Part shown: positions 4,887-7,314 of the stretch, piece by piece
Position numbering within the stretch: position 1 is the first letter of the stretch
Layout: each line of letters starts with the position of its first letter
Notes under the pieces: generated by a model
What the model was told of the DNA's origin: nothing
Database searches by the model: none
What the model saw: only the letters and a program-made list of their open reading frames with translations
Translations under genes and position numbers: made by a program
Origin: an uncultured Planctomycetota bacterium
GTDB taxonomy: Bacteria; Planctomycetota; SZUA-567; JAFGNG01
Direction: 5' to 3'
DNA length: 7,314 bases
Assembly: GCA_947311175.1 (NCBI GenBank)
Contig: CAMZKK010000216.1
Coordinates: 1 to 7,314 of the forward strand

Positions 4887-6650
4887 ATGAAAAAATTAAT
4901 TTCAGTGGGAATGGGTTCTTGTGGGATTGCTTGCGGAGCTAAGTCGGTATATGCTAAATTTTCAGAATTGGTTAGTGCTGCAAACAATAATGAAATTGTT
5001 TTGCGACACGTTGCTTGTATTGGAATGTGCCATCGTGAAGTCCTTGTTGAGGTTGGGGATGAAGGTGGAAAGACTATGTATGCAGAAGTCACGCCTGAAA
5101 CCGCAACAAAGATTTGGGAGCAACATATTCTTGGAAATGAAAAAATCCCTGAGCTTACGGTTTCACTTCTAGGTCAAGAAAATGATTATTTTTTCGGCAA
5201 ACAAAAGAGAATTGTCTTACGTAATTGTGGTAACTTTAATCCTGAAAGCTTGAAAGAAGCGGAAGAGGCTGGGGTTTATGTTGCTCTTAAAAAAACTCTT
5301 GGAAAGATGAAGCCTGAAGAGGTTATTGAAACAGTTTTAAGTAGTGGTCTTCGTGGAAGAGGCGGGGCAGGATTTCCGACAGGATTAAAATGGAGATTTG
5401 CCAATCAAGCAAAGGGTGAGCAAAAATATATGGTTTGCAATGCAGACGAAGGAGACCCCGGGGCATTTATGGATCGCTCTGTTTTAGAAGGAGATCCGCA
5501 TAGCGTTATCGAGGGAATGACGATTGGTGCCTATGCGATTGGGGCATCAAAGGGTTATGTTTATGTCAGAGCAGAATATCCTTTGGCAATAGTAAATCTT
5601 AATCTTGCAATCAAAGAAGCAATGGCGAAAGGCTATCTCGGTGATAATATTTTCGGCACTGATTTTTCATTTCATCTTAAAGTAAAGGAAGGTGCGGGAG
5701 CCTTTGTTTGTGGTGAAGAGACTGCACTTCTTGCTTCAATCGAAGGTAAACGTGGAATGCCAAGACTTCGCCCACCATTTCCTGCTCAATCAGGACTGTG
5801 GGGAAAACCTACAAATATAAATAATGTTGAAACCCTTGCTTCTATCCCATGGATAATAAACAACGGTGCGGAAGCATATTCAAACATTGGGACAGAAAAA
5901 AGTAAAGGGACAAAGGTATTCGCCCTTGCTGGAAAAATCAAGAATGGTGGCTTAGTAGAAGTTCCAATGGGTATGAGTTTGCGGGAGGTTGTCGAAGACA
6001 TCGGCGGCGGTGTTCCTGATGGTAAAGTAAAGGCAATTCAACTTGGAGGCCCAAGCGGTGGCTGTATTCCTGAAGATTTATTAGATACAAAGGTTGATTA
6101 TGATGAAATAAATGCCACCGGAGCTATTATGGGCTCCGGAGGAATGGTGGTAATGGATAAGACCACTTGTATGGTAGATATAGCTCGTTTCTTTCTTGAT
6201 TTTACGCAAAAAGAATCTTGCGGGAAATGCACATTTTGTCGTATAGGCACCAAACGAATGTTAGATATCCTTACTCGAATAACAGAGGGAGAAGGTAAGC
6301 TTGAAGATATTGATACTCTTGAAGAGTTGGCAAAAACTATTAAACGAGCAAGCCTTTGTGGCTTGGGTCAGACAGCTCCTAATCCAGTTTTGACAACTCT
6401 AAAATATTTTAGACATGAATATGAAGCTCACATTAAAGATAAAAAATGTCCGGCTGGACGATGTGCAAAACTTTTAACCTATGACGTGGTTACGGATAAA
6501 TGTATTGGCTGTACTGCTTGTGCAAGGGCATGTCCGGTCGGAGCAATCTCCGGAGATAAAAAACAACCGCATGTAATTGATCAGGAAAAATGTATTAAAT
6601 GTGGAATGTGTGTTTCGTCTTGTAATTTTAATGCTATATCTGTGGATTAA
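4887..6650 (+). CDS. nuoF: NuoF/HydB-type NADH-binding FMN iron-sulfur subunit
   Basis: This 587-residue cytoplasmic subunit should bind NADH and FMN and pass electrons through several iron-sulfur clusters. Its domains in order are: an N-terminal thioredoxin-like [2Fe-2S] domain with C12, C16, C44 and C48; the NuoF FMN/NADH core with GLRGRGGAGFPTGLKW (154-169) and CNADEGDPGAFMDR (184-197); a [4Fe-4S] site with C445, C448, C451 and C491; a CPAGRC pair (C521, C526); and a C-terminal two-cluster ferredoxin with C539/542/545/549 and C569/572/575/579. All expected ligands are present. Complex I NuoF is about 430 residues and lacks both end domains. This layout, and the EGDPGAFMDRSVLEGDPH wording, match HydB/HndC of electron-bifurcating [FeFe]-hydrogenases and related soluble complexes. 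GGAGG at 4874-4878 precedes ATG by eight bases, and the start directly follows the nuoE-like stop. The symbol denotes the family only. Confidence 0.93.
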   Translation: MKKLISVGMGSCGIACGAKSVYAKFSELVSAANNNEIVLRHVACIGMCHREVLVEVGDEGGKTMYAEVTPETATKIWEQHILGNEKIPELTVSLLGQENDYFFGKQKRIVLRNCGNFNPESLKEAEEAGVYVALKKTLGKMKPEEVIETVLSSGLRGRGGAGFPTGLKWRFANQAKGEQKYMVCNADEGDPGAFMDRSVLEGDPHSVIEGMTIGAYAIGASKGYVYVRAEYPLAIVNLNLAIKEAMAKGYLGDNIFGTDFSFHLKVKEGAGAFVCGEETALLASIEGKRGMPRLRPPFPAQSGLWGKPTNINNVETLASIPWIINNGAEAYSNIGTEKSKGTKVFALAGKIKNGGLVEVPMGMSLREVVEDIGGGVPDGKVKAIQLGGPSGGCIPEDLLDTKVDYDEINATGAIMGSGGMVVMDKTTCMVDIARFFLDFTQKESCGKCTFCRIGTKRMLDILTRITEGEGKLEDIDTLEELAKTIKRASLCGLGQTAPNPVLTTLKYFRHEYEAHIKDKKCPAGRCAKLLTYDVVTDKCIGCTACARACPVGAISGDKKQPHVIDQEKCIKCGMCVSSCNFNAISVD

Positions 6651-6691
6651 TCGTAATAAAAGTTAATAAATATTTTAAATAGGAAAAACAA

Positions 6692-7314
6692 ATGTCAGAT
6701 ACAACAAAGATAACCCTAAATATTGATGGTAAAGAAGTTGCTGTTAATAGTGGTGCGACCATTCTTGACGCAGCAAAAAATCTTGGGATTGAAATCCCAA
6801 CTCTTTGCCATAATGAATCACTTAAATCATACGGATCATGCTGGATATGTGCCGTTAAGGTAGAAGGGGCTCGCACAATGGTTCCTTCCTGTAGCACAAA
6901 AGTTGCTGAAGGGATGAAGGTGACAACCAATGATGATGAGGTAATGCAGTCAAGAAAACTTTGCCTTGAGCTTTTACTTTCCGATCACTATGGCGACTGT
7001 CTTGCTCCTTGTCAACAAACTTGCCCGGCAGGGATTGATGTTCAAGCATATATCGCTCATATTTCAAAAGGCGAATATGCAGCGGCATTAAGAGTTATAA
7101 AAAAGAAAAATCCACTATCATTAATTTGTGGAAGAGTTTGTCCTCGTCCATGTGAAGATGCCTGTCGAAGAAATTTGGTAGATTCTCCGGTTGCAATTGA
7201 TTCTTTAAAACGCTTTGTTTCAGATATTGATAGAGCCAAAAAAGAAGAGCACTTTATTCCTCCGGTTGCTCCGGCAACAAATAAAAAAGTTGCTATTGTC
7301 GGCGGTGGTCCTGC
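6692..7314 (+). CDS. [2Fe-2S] ferredoxin-GltD fusion oxidoreductase, 5' part only
   Basis: The first 207 residues are visible and the gene runs off the right edge. Residues 1-75 form a [2Fe-2S] domain like the N-terminus of NuoG and HydA, with C39, C50, C53 and C67 (IPTLCHNESLKSYGSCWICA). A bridging segment with SDHYGDC (97-103) follows. Next is the iron-sulfur domain of the GltD family (glutamate synthase small subunit, NfnB, SfrB): C103, C107 and C111 in CLAPCQQTCPAGID, and C146, C150, C154 and C158 in CGRVCPRPCEDAC. The sequence then reaches the first Rossmann motif, KKVAIVGGGP (198-207), expected to bind FAD; an NAD(P)-binding domain should follow outside the window. The likely role is transfer of electrons between NAD(P)H and the NuoE/NuoF-like subunits. 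ATG 6692 has AGG eight bases upstream. The gene starts 41 bases after the nuoF-like stop with no terminator between them. It is probably not a true glutamate synthase subunit, because of the ferredoxin fusion and the neighbours. Confidence 0.88.
   Translation, partial: MSDTTKITLNIDGKEVAVNSGATILDAAKNLGIEIPTLCHNESLKSYGSCWICAVKVEGARTMVPSCSTKVAEGMKVTTNDDEVMQSRKLCLELLLSDHYGDCLAPCQQTCPAGIDVQAYIAHISKGEYAAALRVIKKKNPLSLICGRVCPRPCEDACRRNLVDSPVAIDSLKRFVSDIDRAKKEEHFIPPVAPATNKKVAIVGGGP

Noticed and set aside
6118..6139. GC-rich 7-bp inverted repeat (CCGGAGC/GCTCCGG) in the nuoF-like gene
   Set aside because: It falls in the conserved ATGAIMGSGG coding stretch, is not followed by a T-tract, and is explained by the glycine-rich codons.
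6783..6800. Near-palindrome TTGGGATT-GA-AATCCCAA early in the fusion gene
   Set aside because: It encodes the conserved LGIEIPTL segment of the [2Fe-2S] domain, and the match is short enough to be chance.
1..7314. CRISPR array, tRNA or rRNA genes, insertion sequence ends, transposase
   Set aside because: I saw no regularly spaced repeats, cloverleaf-like sequence, rRNA signature or transposase motifs in the window.

Overview
The window is AT-rich DNA from an anaerobic bacterium. Anaerobic lifestyle is suggested by a glycyl-radical protein of the class III ribonucleotide reductase (NrdD) type and by an iron-sulfur flavoprotein cluster of the soluble NADH-linked hydrogenase/formate dehydrogenase kind. 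The phylum cannot be fixed from the sequence. The secreted protein at the left edge resembles, from memory, families common in Planctomycetes and neighbouring PVC or Omnitrophota-like lineages; this is a weak hint only.

Layout. (1) 1-813, minus strand: the 5' part of a lysine-rich protein with a beta-rich N-terminus, a TPR-like stretch, two YVxYxxKW repeats and a HEAT-like C-terminus. Its signal peptide lies in another frame, separated by a run of nine T. (2) 814-1130: divergent intergenic region with a 14-bp tandem repeat, two candidate NrdR operator boxes exactly 31 bp apart, and a leader hairpin. (3) 1131-1451, plus strand: a 106-residue protein ending in the NrdD-type glycyl-radical motif (RVVGY) but lacking the reductase barrel. 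(4) 1452-1654: a strong intrinsic terminator, directly followed by a near-consensus promoter. (5) 1655-4354: valS, complete valyl-tRNA synthetase. (6) 4398-7314: a tightly spaced nuoE-like, nuoF-like (HydB type) and [2Fe-2S]-GltD fusion gene set; the last gene runs off the right edge.

How the genes work together. The last three genes probably encode one cytoplasmic complex: a NuoE/NuoF pair that exchanges electrons with NADH, carrying extra ferredoxin clusters, plus a GltD-like flavoprotein that would add a second pyridine-nucleotide site. Such a set could link NADH, NADPH and ferredoxin, or feed a hydrogenase or formate dehydrogenase encoded beyond the window. valS lies just upstream with no visible terminator and may be cotranscribed. 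The glycyl-radical gene is a separate unit with its own terminator. Its paired NrdR-like boxes suggest that it belongs to the deoxyribonucleotide synthesis regulon, perhaps as a replaceable radical domain; this is the most unusual proposal here.
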